DNA of 64,000 nt from Gymnorhina tibicen (lineage: Eukaryota; Chordata; Aves; Passeriformes; Artamidae), in contig VXAZ01007995.1 of NCBI GenBank assembly GCA_013399875.1, forward strand, positions 2,583,486 through 2,647,485. Direction: 5' to 3'. Every line of letters begins with the position of its first letter. Position 1 is the stretch's first letter. Of the stretch, positions 39,461-51,424 are shown in pieces. The notes under the pieces were generated by a model. The model saw only the letters and a list, made by a program, of their open reading frames with translations. It ran no database searches and was not told where the DNA came from. A program made the translations under genes and the position numbers.

Positions 39461-41239
39461 CCAAGTTCTCTGCAACAGTATTTTTTTTTATTATTTGCCT
39501 GATATCTGTCTTTTTATTTTAAACATTATTGACCCAGACTATTTCAGAAAGTCCAGAAATACTGGGTTCCTCTGAAAGACAGAGCTACCTCCTTGTTGTA
39601 TTGATTATTTGGATACTTGCAATAATTTTAGGGTGAGGTTCGTATGTGTAAATGTATGCTTTTGTCTGATGTTTCTCTCGTGCTCCTTAGAACTGCCTCT
39701 ACTTCCAGGTTAGAATTCTGAGAGTTATTTTTAACTCTTCCTTTGCATTTTTACAATGGGGTAAGACTTCTTCAGGCTTAATTGACTGTCTCCTAAGTAA
39801 GAAAATCAAGTAAATCTCCTTTTGATGGGTAACTTGGCTGCAGCAGCCCCAGGAGATTGGGGTGCCTGGGGAAATGCTGGGTCTTGTTTGACACCAAGCT
39901 CTGGGTGCCCAAGGTCAGGCTCCTTTAGGTCAGGGAATCGGGCAGAGCAGAGCCTCACCCATTGCATGTTTATGTGCAGCCTTCCACGCCACAGCATGCT
40001 CTTGGTCAGGGAACAGTAATTGCCTGCTGAAGCTGAAAACTGCAGCTTCCAGTTGCCAAGATGCTCCTGCCAAGCCCTGTGAGAGAGGCTGCACCAGTAA
40101 CGGGGGCAAAATGAGCGGAAGCTGGACAAACCTCTTCGCTGGCCCAGTGACAGCCACAGCAAAGCCCTGAGAGCTTGGGCTCTTGTGTCACCTCCTGAAT
40201 GAAGAGCAGTCCTGTTCCCCTGGAGGTGTTCACAGTCCTCCCTGCTGCACGAGGAGCTGTGGCATGTGCCTGCCTGCTGCGCTGCCAAGGCCTTTGGTGA
40301 AGTGATGGTCCAGAATGCACGCGATGCAATATTTCAGTTTATTTATTTCAGCTTGAAGGGCTTCACCTAACCTAGGATAAAATTTGTTCTGGACACGCTG
40401 ATTTCTGAATAGTTAAACTCCTCCAAGTGTTTTAGAAAACACAAACTGGTGTGATGTTTGAGTCTGGTTGAGTCTAGTTGCGAGCTCTTTCAAACTAAAA
40501 CCAGCACAGTGTCTTGAGAAACCACGGACCAAGTGAGGGGTTGTTTCCCTTTAAGTGATTTTGAGCCCTCCAGGTGCTCGTACTGTGGATTATGTTTCAG
40601 ACACTGCCAGGAAACAGTCAGAGCAGCAGTTTAACATAGCTAAGCTTTTCGTGTTTGCATACAGTTAGGAAATCTGGTTATTCGGGATCCAACTGTGTCC
40701 CCGTCGTTCCGTCATGTTCTTGCTGTTGGATAACGCACAAAAGTCACAACACCAGCCAAAAAGCAGATCGATGTTCGGTTTCCTTCATCGAGAGGAGGTA
40801 ATTGCAGGAACGTTTCCTGAGCAATGTAATTATGTATATGCTAATTTCCCTCAGAAATTCAGGTTTAGTTTCTTCTCAAGTGGAAGACCTGGTTACAGAA
40901 AGTTCCTCTCTCCTCTTCAGGATTAGTCACTGAGACATGAAAAAATTGCTGATGTTTAGAGTCAACTATACTTTGATCATCTCAGACATTTCAGAAGCCT
41001 CACTTTTCTCCATGTGCCTCAGCAAATTAGAATTCATTCCAACAGCAATACACTTTCAGATTTGCTGGTATTTGAAATACAAAGTGGGCCTCAAGAAATT
41101 CACTAAGTGAAGGAGTTGTGCAGAATGTGAGATTTTGGTCTCATCTTTAACGTATGTTTCAGCTAAGCTGTAAACAAGTGCATTTAATCTGGCATGAACG
41201 TGGGGTTTTAGGGGCTTTTTTTAATACTTCGATTGAATC

Positions 41240-41480
41240 ACAAAAAATCAGGTCTGAAGTCAGCCGGTTAGCCCAGGCCATCTCTTCTATGCTGAATTGT
41301 TGCTTGTTATAGCTATTCCCTAAGGCTTTACCCTGTCCACTGTTAAATGTTTCTGATTATGGGATTCCACTCTTACCCTGAAGAGACAATTCCACACTCT
41401 GATAGAGCTCACCATTAGTGAAATTTTACTGATGAGCAGCCTTAATTTTTCTCTGCTTAATTTTATCCTGTTACTAGACC
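41240..41480 (-). mobile_element. Old CR1-like LINE fragment
   Basis: The reverse-complement pattern of an ancient CR1-type 3' region is visible: cagccggttagcccaggcca, then a tccacactctgatagagctc block, then the run gaaattttactgatgagcag followed by ttttctctgcttaattttat. It is much more diverged than the CR1 tails at 3.6 and 51 kb, and its terminal repeats are not clear. Subfamily unknown; another old LINE is possible. Confidence 0.45.
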
Positions 41481-42505
41481 GTAGTGATTGATTTATTCTG
41501 GGGAAATTCAGTAAATGGTTCCTGCTTCACAGGATGGACCTCACAATAAATAGCAAATTGTCATGACCTATCTGTGGGTGTCCTGAGATTACACAGGAAC
41601 TCAATTTATCTCAGCATTAATTCCCTGGAAGCTATTTCTGTCGGTACCAACTCAGTGGAGGGATACGCAGTGAGTTTAATTGCCAGATTCCTGTCTCCTG
41701 CCCCAGCACCAGCCCTGGGCTGGGGCAATGTTTAGTGGCTCCCTGAGCACGAGGCCAAGAGGAAGGAGCTCCTGCAGGCTCTGGTGCTGCGAGGTGCCCA
41801 AAGGAAGGGCATTTATGATTTGCTTCCCCATCACTTGCCTGGGTTCCACATTAAAGAAGCTGATGAGGTGGAGTCACTCCTGGTTTTTATGGCTGTAAAA
41901 TAAGTGAAGAATATGATCTTATAAATTCCCGTCCACCAGTGGCACAATATCCCTGTGCCCAGTGCAGATATTGTGTAACTCTCCCAATTTTTTGTGAGGC
42001 ATTTTACACCTCTCTATACATGCAGATGATCTGAAACCTGTGTTCATATGTCAAGGGTAGGTGTGGGCATATGCTGAAATGAATTTGAGGTAGCTCTGCT
42101 CAACAAATTACCTCTCACAAGGTGAGCTGCAGTGTGAGCAGGCTGGCTGTGTGAGGTACCTTCATTTCTCCTCTTAGGAGGAGAAAGGTTTTGTTATCGT
42201 GGCTCAGCTGATGAGCAGTAACTTCTCCCTCAACAGTGTCTGGTAATGCAGCCATGGTGTACTTGCATTATGAGGACAGATTAAGGTATTTCTCCCTAAA
42301 GTTCTTGGAGTTTTAAGAGGGTCCAGGTGCTATGTGATTGCAAGGGGTTTGTTCTGTTGAAGCAGGGGCAGTGCCAGGAACCAGGAGGAATCATGATTCT
42401 AATCTTTTGTATGTGAAATTTAGGGTAGATGCCTGGAAATCATTGATGTCATAGGCCCTGCCCTCCCCACCCCCCTTCAAACTCTTTTTTTCATTTTTTT
42501 CTCAG

Positions 42506-42620
42506 GTATAATTGATTTCCTCGTGAGCCACCATCCAGTTGCGAAAGTACTGAGAGACCACCTGGTGTTCAAGATTGCTCCCATGCTCAATCCTGATGGA
42601 GTTTACCTAGGAAATTACAG
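42506..42620 (+). CDS. AGBL4: AGBL4 (CCP6) internal coding exon with NPDG...GNYR motif
   Basis: This is the next coding exon of the same gene, 115 bp long. It has a strong polypyrimidine acceptor (tttttttctcag) and a donor at ACAG|gtatgg. The first two bases (gt) join the final g of the upstream exon to make Gly, giving VCQ-G-IIDFLV, so the phase 1 junction is exactly in frame. The 37 following codons run from [10 protein letters not shown] through [10 protein letters not shown] to VYLGNY, and the last two bases (ag) start a split codon, almost certainly Arg of GNYR. NPDG and the GNYR arginine are conserved in M14 carboxypeptidases around the substrate pocket. The exon lacks the third zinc ligand, which lies in a later exon not found here. 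Translation straight through the donor soon diverges from the family, which supports the splice site. The exon starts with GTATAA, so the spliced junction recreates a donor-like sequence. Confidence 0.95.
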
Positions 42621-43499
42621 GTATGGTGTGGGCTATGAACGTGTATTTTTATATCTGCCTTATACACCTTGCACTGTTTTGTCATTGAATCTTATATGGC
42701 TTGTTTCCATTAATTCCTCTTAAACTGGAGATTCTCACGTGGCCATGTGCTTCCTGAAGTTCCCACCTAGGAAAAGGGGCAAATAGCAAATTTGTTTGGT
42801 TCAGGAGGTAGAGAGCAACTCTCCAAGACAGCAGGGTGTCTGCTCTGCAAGCCTCCTCTAGGTGTGGCAGTTAATGTCAGCTTAGAGTCAGACCTTAGCT
42901 GTGTTTTGTAAATGCACTCATTATGCTGCTCATCAGCCTCTATGTAAATGTGTCAGTCAATCACAGCTCCCTTAAACTACCCAGATCATCCATTAAAGTC
43001 ACAGATTTCACTCTGTTATTGTACTGTAATAGACAGGGATACATGGAATGGAATAATCATTCCACCCTATGCTAATTTTTCTTCATTTTAGTATTTGAAT
43101 TACTACTTTACCACCTTCTCTGTTGAGATCGTATTCAGATAATCTTTTGTTTTCCCTAAAATTGTTTGCTCTTAATGCATTTATTTACAAAATAAATGTG
43201 CTGCTGGAGGTGATAATGAAAAGCAGTTGATTAGGTGATGATTTGTTTGTGGGGGCAATTACATGTACCACACAGGTCTCAGGAGAAGCCCCTGAGAAAT
43301 GAAATATACTGCCTGTGGATTTGCTTACGGTGCAAGACTAAATAACGCAATTCACTTTGTAGCCAGGCTACCTCGAGCTTTGATCTAATTAGGTATTGCA
43401 TTGCTAAGCAGAATAAGGCTGGGTTGTTGTACGGGTGAGGAGACCACTGAGGAAGAAGGTAGAAGGTGCAGAAAATGGGGCTGCTGCCAGTTGTTTACT

Positions 43500-43741
43500 G
43501 AGGAAACAGCCTCAGATTGTGCCAGGGGAGTTTTAGATTAAGTATTAGCAAAAAGCTCTTTACTGAAAGGGTGGTCAGGCATTGAAACAGGCTGCTCAAG
43601 GCAGTGGTGGAATCACTGTCCCTGGAAGTGACCAAAAAAATGTGTGGATGTGGTGCTTAGGGACATGGTTTAGCAGTGCTGGGTTGATGGTTGGACTCAG
43701 TGGTTTTAGAGGTCACTTCCAGCATTTATGGTTCTATGATC
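43500..43741 (+). mobile_element. CR1 LINE 3' end fragment
   Basis: Sense-orientation CR1 blocks appear in order: acagcctcagattgtgccag, a ggggagttttagattaagt block, aaaaagctctttactgaaag, tggtcaggcattgaaacagg, an atgtggtgcttagggacatg block, then ggtcacttccagcatttatg and a final gttctatgat. This layout is typical of a younger CR1 subfamily than the one at 51 kb. It is 5' truncated and has no functional ORF. It lies 880 bp downstream of the NPDG exon. Confidence 0.88.
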
Positions 43742-44102
43742 TGTGCTCCTTATCCCTCCTTTCCTTTGCTAATTGCTAAACTGAAGCAGCAGGGAGTTGT
43801 GGGGGTGATTTCAACAGTGGTTCTGTGGGTTCTAAGTGAAACTTCCGAGAACAAGTGGTGTCCTTCCAGCTGCAGTGATACTCACTCAGCTCTTGGTAAC
43901 CCCAGATCAGACAGTGATACTGCAGTGGTGGCATCTGACAGCACCAGGAATTTACCAGAATGTGTCACCACACAGGAATAAAGCCCCCAAATGGGTCTAG
44001 AATCTGATGCTACTGATAGCACTTTCCTTTCTTCCAGGTGCCTTGCACATAAGCAAACTCCAGTTGCAATTAAGCAGCTTTTGTTTTCCCCGTAAATTCA
44101 CT

Positions 44103-44184
44103 TGCCCTGTAGTTTTTTCCCCCCGCACTGTTATTTATAGTTTTTGCCCTGTAGGTTTTTCCCCGCACTGTTATTTACAGTTTT
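44103..44184. repeat. Tandem duplication of a ~42-bp unit
   Basis: The unit starting tgccctgtag, with a T run, a C run, gcactgttattta and agtttt, occurs at 44103-44144 and again at 44145-44184. The second copy is two bases shorter in the C run and has a few substitutions, so this is a true diverged tandem copy and not an assembly artefact. Confidence 0.85.
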
Positions 44185-47100
44185 TGAGATACATGCAGCT
44201 TTATAGGCATTCATATGGCTCAGAACTTGAAAAGCCTTTTGGGAACCCAGGTAGCAGGAAAGGGCATGTGAATTAATTTGGAATTGCTGAGCCTGATGGT
44301 GTACTCTTGGTTTAACTTGCCATGATATGCAGGATTTTCAGCCCTCCTGAACTAAAGAGAATTTTAATGAGGTAGTTGGAAAAACATTTGATTTTCTTGC
44401 AATTCTTCACTGTATTTACAAATGGCCTAATGTAACTAATAACTTAAAAATGAGGATAATAAGCAAAATGCTACCTATTATCTTGAGAAGAATATTAAAA
44501 AGCCTAGTAATGTGCCAGCATTGCAGTTAACTAGTGCTGAGTGAATAATTTACAGCAAACACTTTATTTCCTGCTCATACAAAATCCACAAGCACATCAC
44601 AATCTATTTACTTGAATTTACCGGATGAATTTCTAAAAAAATCTCTAAGGATCACTTGCTTGTATTTGAAAATTTGACTCTGAGGCTTCTCAGTGATTGG
44701 TTAGATAACTCTGCTTCATCTCCTTAGGTCTTTGTTCAGATTAGCACATAAATAGGACTTTCAGAAGTCTTCCACGTAGTGAGGTCTAACACAGATCTGT
44801 TGGCTGGGGACAGCCCCCTGCTTTTGCAAACAGGGCTGCCACATGCAGCAAGAGTAGTTTTAGGCATTTGAACTTCTCCTTGCTGTTATCTCCCTCTTTC
44901 TCAAAGCAGCAGCTGGTGACTATTTCTTTGGTTCATTGAAGGTTCACATTCAGAGCTATGCAAGCTAAGATAATGAAATGGGTAATTAAGCCTCATGCTT
45001 GAGTTTGTAAATTGATCTCCCGCCAGTGTGAGAGAGGTTTTTCTTTTACCCCACCAGTGCACAGCCTTGCACAACTGGCACTGTCGGATGCACTTGGCTG
45101 TCCTCTGAAATCCCAGGCACAGTGGGCACCGTGAACAGCCCGAGTGTCAGCAGCTCTTGGAGAAGGGATGGGATGGAGTGGTTCTCCTGACATCAGAACA
45201 GGAACCAACCGCTCATGAGGCCAGGGTGCTGTGGTAACAGTTGGCTGGTGAGGTTTTCTTCATTGCCATTTTTGAGGATGCAGGACTTTTCACCGAGGGT
45301 GTGAGTCCTGTGCTGTCCTCCAAAATCCTCCTTCCTTTGTTGTTGGGAACTGAGGTTTAGGAGTTTAAGCCAAATCTGCAACAATGCCACCAAGAATTGC
45401 CTGTTTTCTACAAACTGTTGCTCATTCTCAAGAGAACAGACAAAATGAGTTGTGACTCTGACTTGGATGTGGTGAAATGTTCATCACCAGCAACAAGTGA
45501 GTTTAGTACTGCAACTATAAAGCACAGACTCATCTGTAAGTTGTTTATACACTGCATGTACATTCAGGTGGTTCTAAAAGAAATGGTCATGGAAATGAAT
45601 GTCAGAGCTCAGTGTTTCAGGATACAAGGAAATGGATGCTAAACTTTACTGATTTATCCAAGTTTATTCAAGAGTTTAAGAATTCGTGGACCTATACAAT
45701 TAGGAATGAAAAGACAAGGCGCCTTGTGGGATGTACGGGGTGATTAAGCAGCTCCTTTAATTCAGAGTGTTTGGAAAGTCTATACACAATTTGAACAAAA
45801 GTTTTTGAGTTTATTTTTAAACTCTCTTTTCAGTGAAAAAAAAAACAAACCTCCAAGTCCTTTTCTTACTGCATGAATATACCCAGTTCCTCCTGAAATA
45901 CAGAATAATGACAGGTACCTGCTGTTCACTGTGGCCAAGGATGTAGAGCCTTTCCCAAAACAGGAAGACAGGCTTCACACTTTTCTGGAAGTCTTTAAAG
46001 CCTGGTATTATTACACTTCTAAGTGTGACTGGCTTTGCAGTTACAGTGTGTAGAAGATGTTATGCTGCATGGGCTTGTTAATTAAATTGCCCAGGAAGAT
46101 GCCATTGGTTGACCCAGCTAAAATACAGAGTCTTCAGCATAATTTTCCCTCATTTCTAGCTGGCAATTTGTCCTCAGCTCTCTCCTGAATAGAAAGACCC
46201 CTTTTGCTGGGGGGAGTGCACGACTTGCTCTTTAGCTTTAGTTTGAAAGAACATGGCACAAAAATAAAAATATTTGTGAGTTTCTCCATAGCACTAATCT
46301 CACCCTCTCTGATGGATTAAACTGTGAAACAGCTTTAGGAAATAAAGGAAAACTAGTGCAGGGAAGAGAGATTTCTCGACTTTTCTCCCTCTGTTTGCAG
46401 TACGGCATTATCATATTGCCATCCCCAGGGAGGAGGGGGTAGACTAAGGGGGGAAAAAAAGTGTTCTTGATTTAAAAGTCGTGCATCCCCAGGCTTGGCC
46501 TGAACTTTCCTTTATCGAGAGCTTGTTCTTAAGCTGGCATTCTGCAGCTGAATGCTGAAATGTGTCCCTGCGGGCGAGATGACTGTACCACACCGTCTTA
46601 GATTAGTTCCAATTTGTCAGCCTCACCTTTCAGAGGCAAAATCCTACACTGGCACCGAAAGGGATGTGTTGCTTAGTCTGGGGAGCTCTTCACTGAGGTA
46701 TCCCAGAAATGCCATGACAAGGCAGATGAAATATCCTGACCGTTCTCTAAAGGCTCTGTCGCATGACCCCGTCAGTGTTCCCATTCCTTGGCTTTTCTGT
46801 ATTCCTTTTCTGGGAGAGCTGTGACAGTATCAGCCCTCAGTAAATTAAAGCCATGAATTAGCTGAAATGTTCTGAAATGCCATCACTGCTGTATCCTTCT
46901 AGCCCAACTGTAGGGACTGCAAGAATTTGTGTGAATGGGGAGGAGAGGGCACACACCGATCCCAATTCTTTCTCTTTTCACTTCACTAAAAATATTTTTG
47001 AACTCAACACAGTTTTTACTTCTCCCTTGTAAAAGGGGTTAACAAAGTCATTTGTTGGACAGAAATGAGGCCAGCCCTACCCAGACTGGAAAAGCAAATT

Positions 47101-47604
47101 CACCATAAGCAGTGTCAGTGTCCATATGAAAGCTGTGTTGGGATTAAATATTTTGAGCAATGTTATATTTTTGTCCCAGAAATGTAGTTTTGTAAAGACT
47201 GTAACAGTTTGTGGAAGGGAATCGAATTTAGCAAACTGTTTCAAGAGAAGAAAAGGGAAGACTTGAGAAACATTTTAAATTATTCATACCAGCATTTTAT
47301 AAAGGACAATCTTCTTTCAGTTTTGTTTGTTAATGGCGTGACTTGTTTAAAAACTGACCTTTTCTAAACGTTCCTTTTGAAAGATTTGAAATACAATTAG
47401 AAAACTAGGCTTTGGATCAGGTGAAATATTTCATATTTATCCCGAACATGTTTTTGTGGACTTCATTTCTGTGACTGTAGAATTAGTCAAAAATTCATGT
47501 TCACATGTAGCTCATAAGGGTTTTTTAACAGTAAATGCACATGTGGATTTTATCCAAATTATTTTATTATTTATGTCCCTTTTGGGGGGATACACCTATA
47601 CCTG

Positions 47605-47631
47605 CATACATATATGTGTGTGTATGTATGT
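47605..47631. repeat. Short (AT/GT)n compound simple repeat
   Basis: Alternating purine-pyrimidine sequence (catacatata followed by tgtgtgtgta and tgtatg). It is short and imperfect. Confidence 0.8.
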
Positions 47632-47829
47632 TGATAGTGACTGGATATGTCAGGTGGTTCTTACCATCACTTGTTCAGTTGCAAGACACAGCTACACGCA
47701 TGCAGACTATCACTTGCTTGTCTTTTCATTATTTTTCACCTATTTTTCTGGCAGAGAAGGTTGGTTTTTTTTTTCCCTTAACTTCATTTAATACGTGTGA
47801 AATTCATGCATTTCCCTAAATTGAAAAAC

Positions 47830-48190
47830 AGAGTATCCATCTCAGATGACAAGATGAAGCTCTCGATGGAGTTTATTTTTCCTAATTAGGTGTTTGTCAT
47901 TGTGTATTCTATATAGCGACATATAAGTAAACAATCGTGGACCTTTTGAATAAATTTATTGGTTTTATTTATGTTACTGGGCATAAAAAATCTATAATTA
48001 CCAGGTACAGCCGCAATATAACTGGTATTTAATGACAATTACTTTTTGTTACCATAGAAATGAGTCCAAAGTAGTTACCTATAATTTCTCATTTCCAAAC
48101 CTCACACATGTTGTATTGCAGTATTACCATAGTAATTGCCTATTAGTCATCATAAAATAAGCAGTTACCCAGAAGATACCAGGATAGTGT
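47830..48190. other. AT-rich block with X-box-like half sites
   Basis: This block contains ctaattagg and taagtaaaca words. It also has four GTTACC/ATTACC half sites near 48048, 48074, 48123 and 48173, two of them in the fuller forms gttaccatagaaa and attaccatagtaat, which resemble RFX X-box motifs. Repeat-free. The regulatory role is inferred. Confidence 0.3.
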
Positions 48191-49199
48191 GAAATTTCTC
48201 ATCTTATTCAAAACTTGCAGCACATGCTGCTTCTCGTCTCCCTTTAGTGGGATTTCTGCCTGAATGACAAGAATGTCCCTTGTGCATTAACCCAAGGGAA
48301 GGAGGGATGTGGCTGAGAGAGAACTGCACTCTGTAAACACAACTGAGTCAGGAAAAGGATGCTCCCTCCTCGGAAAATACAGAACTATTTCTCATTGTTG
48401 AAAAACAGGGATTTCTCAAGCCCATGAAATGGAGGCCTGTTCCTTGCCATGAATTTCCTATTTATTTTTTTTTTTTTCCGATTCAGTTGTGACCAAAGCA
48501 GAGGCTGCACACCCTGGGGAGGTCTGTGAGCCCAGCTGTGTGTGCCAGACCCCCCAAGCCCAGCATCCACTAATATGCAGCCATGGTGCAGGGTGCTTCC
48601 TGCACTTCTCCTCAGCGGCCCCTCTTACACCTTGTTTGGCTTTTTCCTTTAGATTGTATGTTATTGAGGCCAGCAAGTCTGTCTCTGAGCCCGCCTAGAT
48701 CACTGTTGGTATCAGCTGGGAATGGCCATTTCCATGGATCACCTTCTCCCAGGATGCTGGAGGAGAGGGAGAGGCATGGCAGAAGCTTTCTCCTCCCCCA
48801 GCTCTTGCTTGGCATTGAGGATAGGTCAAGAATCTTCTCTTCTGTCTTCCTCTCACCTCCAGCACGTCCCAGCTCATGTGTTGTGCCAGGCTGGGGCTCT
48901 GGGAAGCAAATTCAGGGGTGGATGCACAGCTGTGACCCAGCAGCAATGGCAGAGCCCTGGGAGCAGCAGAGTTGTCTCTGGCCCTTACATCCCCCTGGCT
49001 GGTAGCAGTGCCACGCCTTTCCTACCTGGAAGTTTTCTGTCCGTCGTGCCTTTTATTGCCCAGAGAGTGCTGTCACCACAGGACAGCTACAGGGGTTGCT
49101 GCTTTGCTCACCCATCACTTAAAAAAATCTCCCTTGTAAAAAAAAGTTGTCAACCTTTATCTTAAAACAAATCCTAGGTTTGCAAAAGGGTTCCTATCT

Positions 49200-49900
49200 G
49201 CTGCCATTGAAATGCTCTTTATATTGATGTGGTAACTGCTCATTTAAACCATATTACAGCTCCTGAGTATTTTTCAGTTGCTATTGATGTGACAAATTCT
49301 CTCGCACAGAGGACTGCACCAATCAATAGAGTCAGTATATGTGCTTTAACAACAAAGCCACATGCCTTGGGGTTCCAGTTGAATCTGAACGTTTTAGTAG
49401 CATTAAATAAAGCTATATTTATTTTGCTTTTGGTGCAAGGAAAAAAAAAAATCCCAACCTAATTTAATACAACTTGTTGGAAAGGTTTGAAGGCAGCATT
49501 ATGGGCCATTTCCACATGTGATGAATACCTAACTAGTGTCAGAGCTGCTATTTTGTTTTTGTAAGCGAATTCTTCTCTTTTAGTTAGATTGATCTGGAAC
49601 TACAGAGTAGCCTTTTATTTTTAGACGAGCGGGGAGAGAAGTCATAACAAGAAATACTGAAATCATAGCTTTTTTTATAGCTGCCACTATTCCAGTGAGA
49701 ATGAGACATGATGTCCTTAAAGAGACAGGGCTATTTATTTTCCATTTAAATAGCACCATTTGTGATTATTACCTTTGAGCCATTATGCAGAGAATAAGCA
49801 CCCAGCTCATGAATCCCAGCCAAGTGAATCAAAGTTTTGTACCTAAGTGCCATTTATGTCTGTAAGTTGCCGTAGGAGCCTATTCTTGACCTTCACTGAC
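49200..49900. other. AT-rich unique block, possible conserved non-coding element
   Basis: About 700 bp of AT-rich, repeat-poor intron with several words typical of developmental enhancers (gcatttaaataaa-like, tttgtgattatta, ccatttaaatag). No coding frame is convincing. The call rests on texture alone. Confidence 0.22.
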
Positions 49901-51044
49901 TTTATTTCTTTTGCATTTTTTTATCTTCCAGAATGTATTTGTAATTAACAGGGGTGTTAAAGCCAGTTTGGTTGAAATATTGTTTTCCCTTTTCTCCTCT
50001 CCTGAACAGCTGATCTTAGGTCTGAATAATCCCATCTGGGTTTCTTAGATTTACTTTTAGTTAAGTAACTAAACGTATTTGGCTTTCTTCTCTTTTTTAA
50101 TTTCCTCTATAAATCTGGCTTGTATCTCTGATGGCTGGAGTTCTTAGTTCTGTTCATAGCAGCAAACAAAGGACCAAATTCTCCAATGGCTTTTTCTTTT
50201 GGTTGGTTGCTTTGCTGTGGTTTTGTGTTTTATTTGAGGTTTTTATTATTATTTTCTTAATTTTGCAAATGACTTACTAAACTTCTGCCAGCATGCTGTA
50301 CGTCTTGGTTTTGGTTTACCCTTGAGAGAGGCGAGTGTCAGCGCAGTGGCAAAGGGCAGGAGAGATGTCCTTTGGCTGCTTATCCCAAGAGGAGGTGGTC
50401 TGTGATGAGGTGGAGCTGTCCCCAGGGGGGACAATCCCCATTCCAGTTCCCGTCTGTCTCCTCCCTTCCCCCAAACAGGATTTGTGGCCCTGTTGCTTTG
50501 CTGAAGGTCTGGTTCCGGGGAGGTGCCCAGAAGTGGCACTTGGACTGTGACTCAGGAGCATGTGCTGATTCTCTCTGGGCTTTCTCCACCCCCCTCTCCC
50601 CCCCTTGCCCTTGTTTAGTTTTCGCTCTCTAACAGAGTTATTGGCCCAAAACAAAGGTGTGGCTCCTTGCAGAAGGCAAGAGCAGCTGGAGCCCAGTGGG
50701 GACTGTGCTGACTTTGCACTGTATTTGCCTTGCTGGCAGCACCACGGAGTTCTCAACACCCCTGGGAGCAAATCCCGGACCCTGAAGTGTTGATGAGGTT
50801 GAGCTCCACTCCAGCCCTGTGTTCTGCTGTCCTGGCAAGCAGGAGCTGTGCCCAGCCCTGAGGATGCCCACACAATTGATGTTATAAACAGGGATTCAAG
50901 CTGTGCTCTGGTTACTGAGCGGGGCTGTTCCCTAAGTAGACTCCTCCATTCTACCCCATCTTCAGGAGTGACTTTGGAAGAGATTTCTCTGTCCTGACTC
51001 CTGGAGAGGAGTACAGAGTCACTACAGTACTTGGCAGTACTTCC

Positions 51045-51424
51045 TGAATTCCTGGAGAAGGCTCTGGAGAGACTTTATTGCTGCCTTTCAGTGCTCCAAG
51101 GGGGCTTATAAAAAAGATGGGGACAGGCTTTTTAGCAGGGCCCATAGCAGCAAAACAAAACAACAGGTAATGGTTCTAAAATAAAGGAAAGGACATTCAG
51201 ACTAGATATAATGAAAAAATTTTCTAGGATGAGGGTGGTGAAACACAGGCACAGATTGCCCGAAGAGGAGGTAAAAGCCTCATCCTTGAAAACTTTCAAG
51301 GCTGGGTTGAACGGGGCTCTGAGCAACATGATCTAGCTAAAGATCTCCTTGATCTTTGCAGGGCAGTTGGACTGGAGGGCCTTTAAAGGTCCCTTCCAAC
51401 CCAAACTATTCTATGATTCTGTGA
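51045..51424 (+). mobile_element. CR1 LINE 3' end fragment
   Basis: About 380 bp of the CR1 3' region is in sense orientation. It includes the agactttattgctgcctttc block, ggggcttataaaaaagatgg, the agactagatataatgaaaaa block, a gggttgaacggggctctgag block and ggtcccttccaacccaaact. It ends with the diagnostic attctatgattctgtga. The 5' end is truncated, and the edge near 51045 is approximate. This is the clearest repeat in the window and the best indication of bird origin. Confidence 0.93.

Larger units (their letters stand above)
18714..42505 (+). other. AGBL4: AGBL4 intron between the HPGE and NPDG exons
   Basis: This is a 23,792-bp phase 1 GT-AG intron, starting gtgagt and ending tttctcag. 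I found no internal exon and no nested gene on either strand. The phase and reading of the flanking exons match the uninterrupted CCP6 protein, so a skipped constitutive exon is unlikely. Repeats are sparse: a G/T-rich low-complexity stretch at 23.27 kb and an old CR1-like fragment at 41.24 kb. A CpG-richer patch at 25.14-25.52 kb, a strong but orphan acceptor-like tract ending at 26579, and an AT-rich regulatory-looking block at 39.0-39.46 kb are noted separately. The stretches 18.8-23.2, 27-39 and 39.5-41.2 kb hold nothing else I can name. Confidence 0.88.

Noticed and set aside
39806..40288. 160-codon minus-strand open frame
   Set aside because: GC-rich chance frame with overlapping open frames on both strands and no similarity I recognise.
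50316..50873. 185-codon minus-strand open frame
   Set aside because: It lies in a GC-rich stretch where several frames on both strands are open together. No domain or motif is recognisable, and it lies within an AGBL4 intron.
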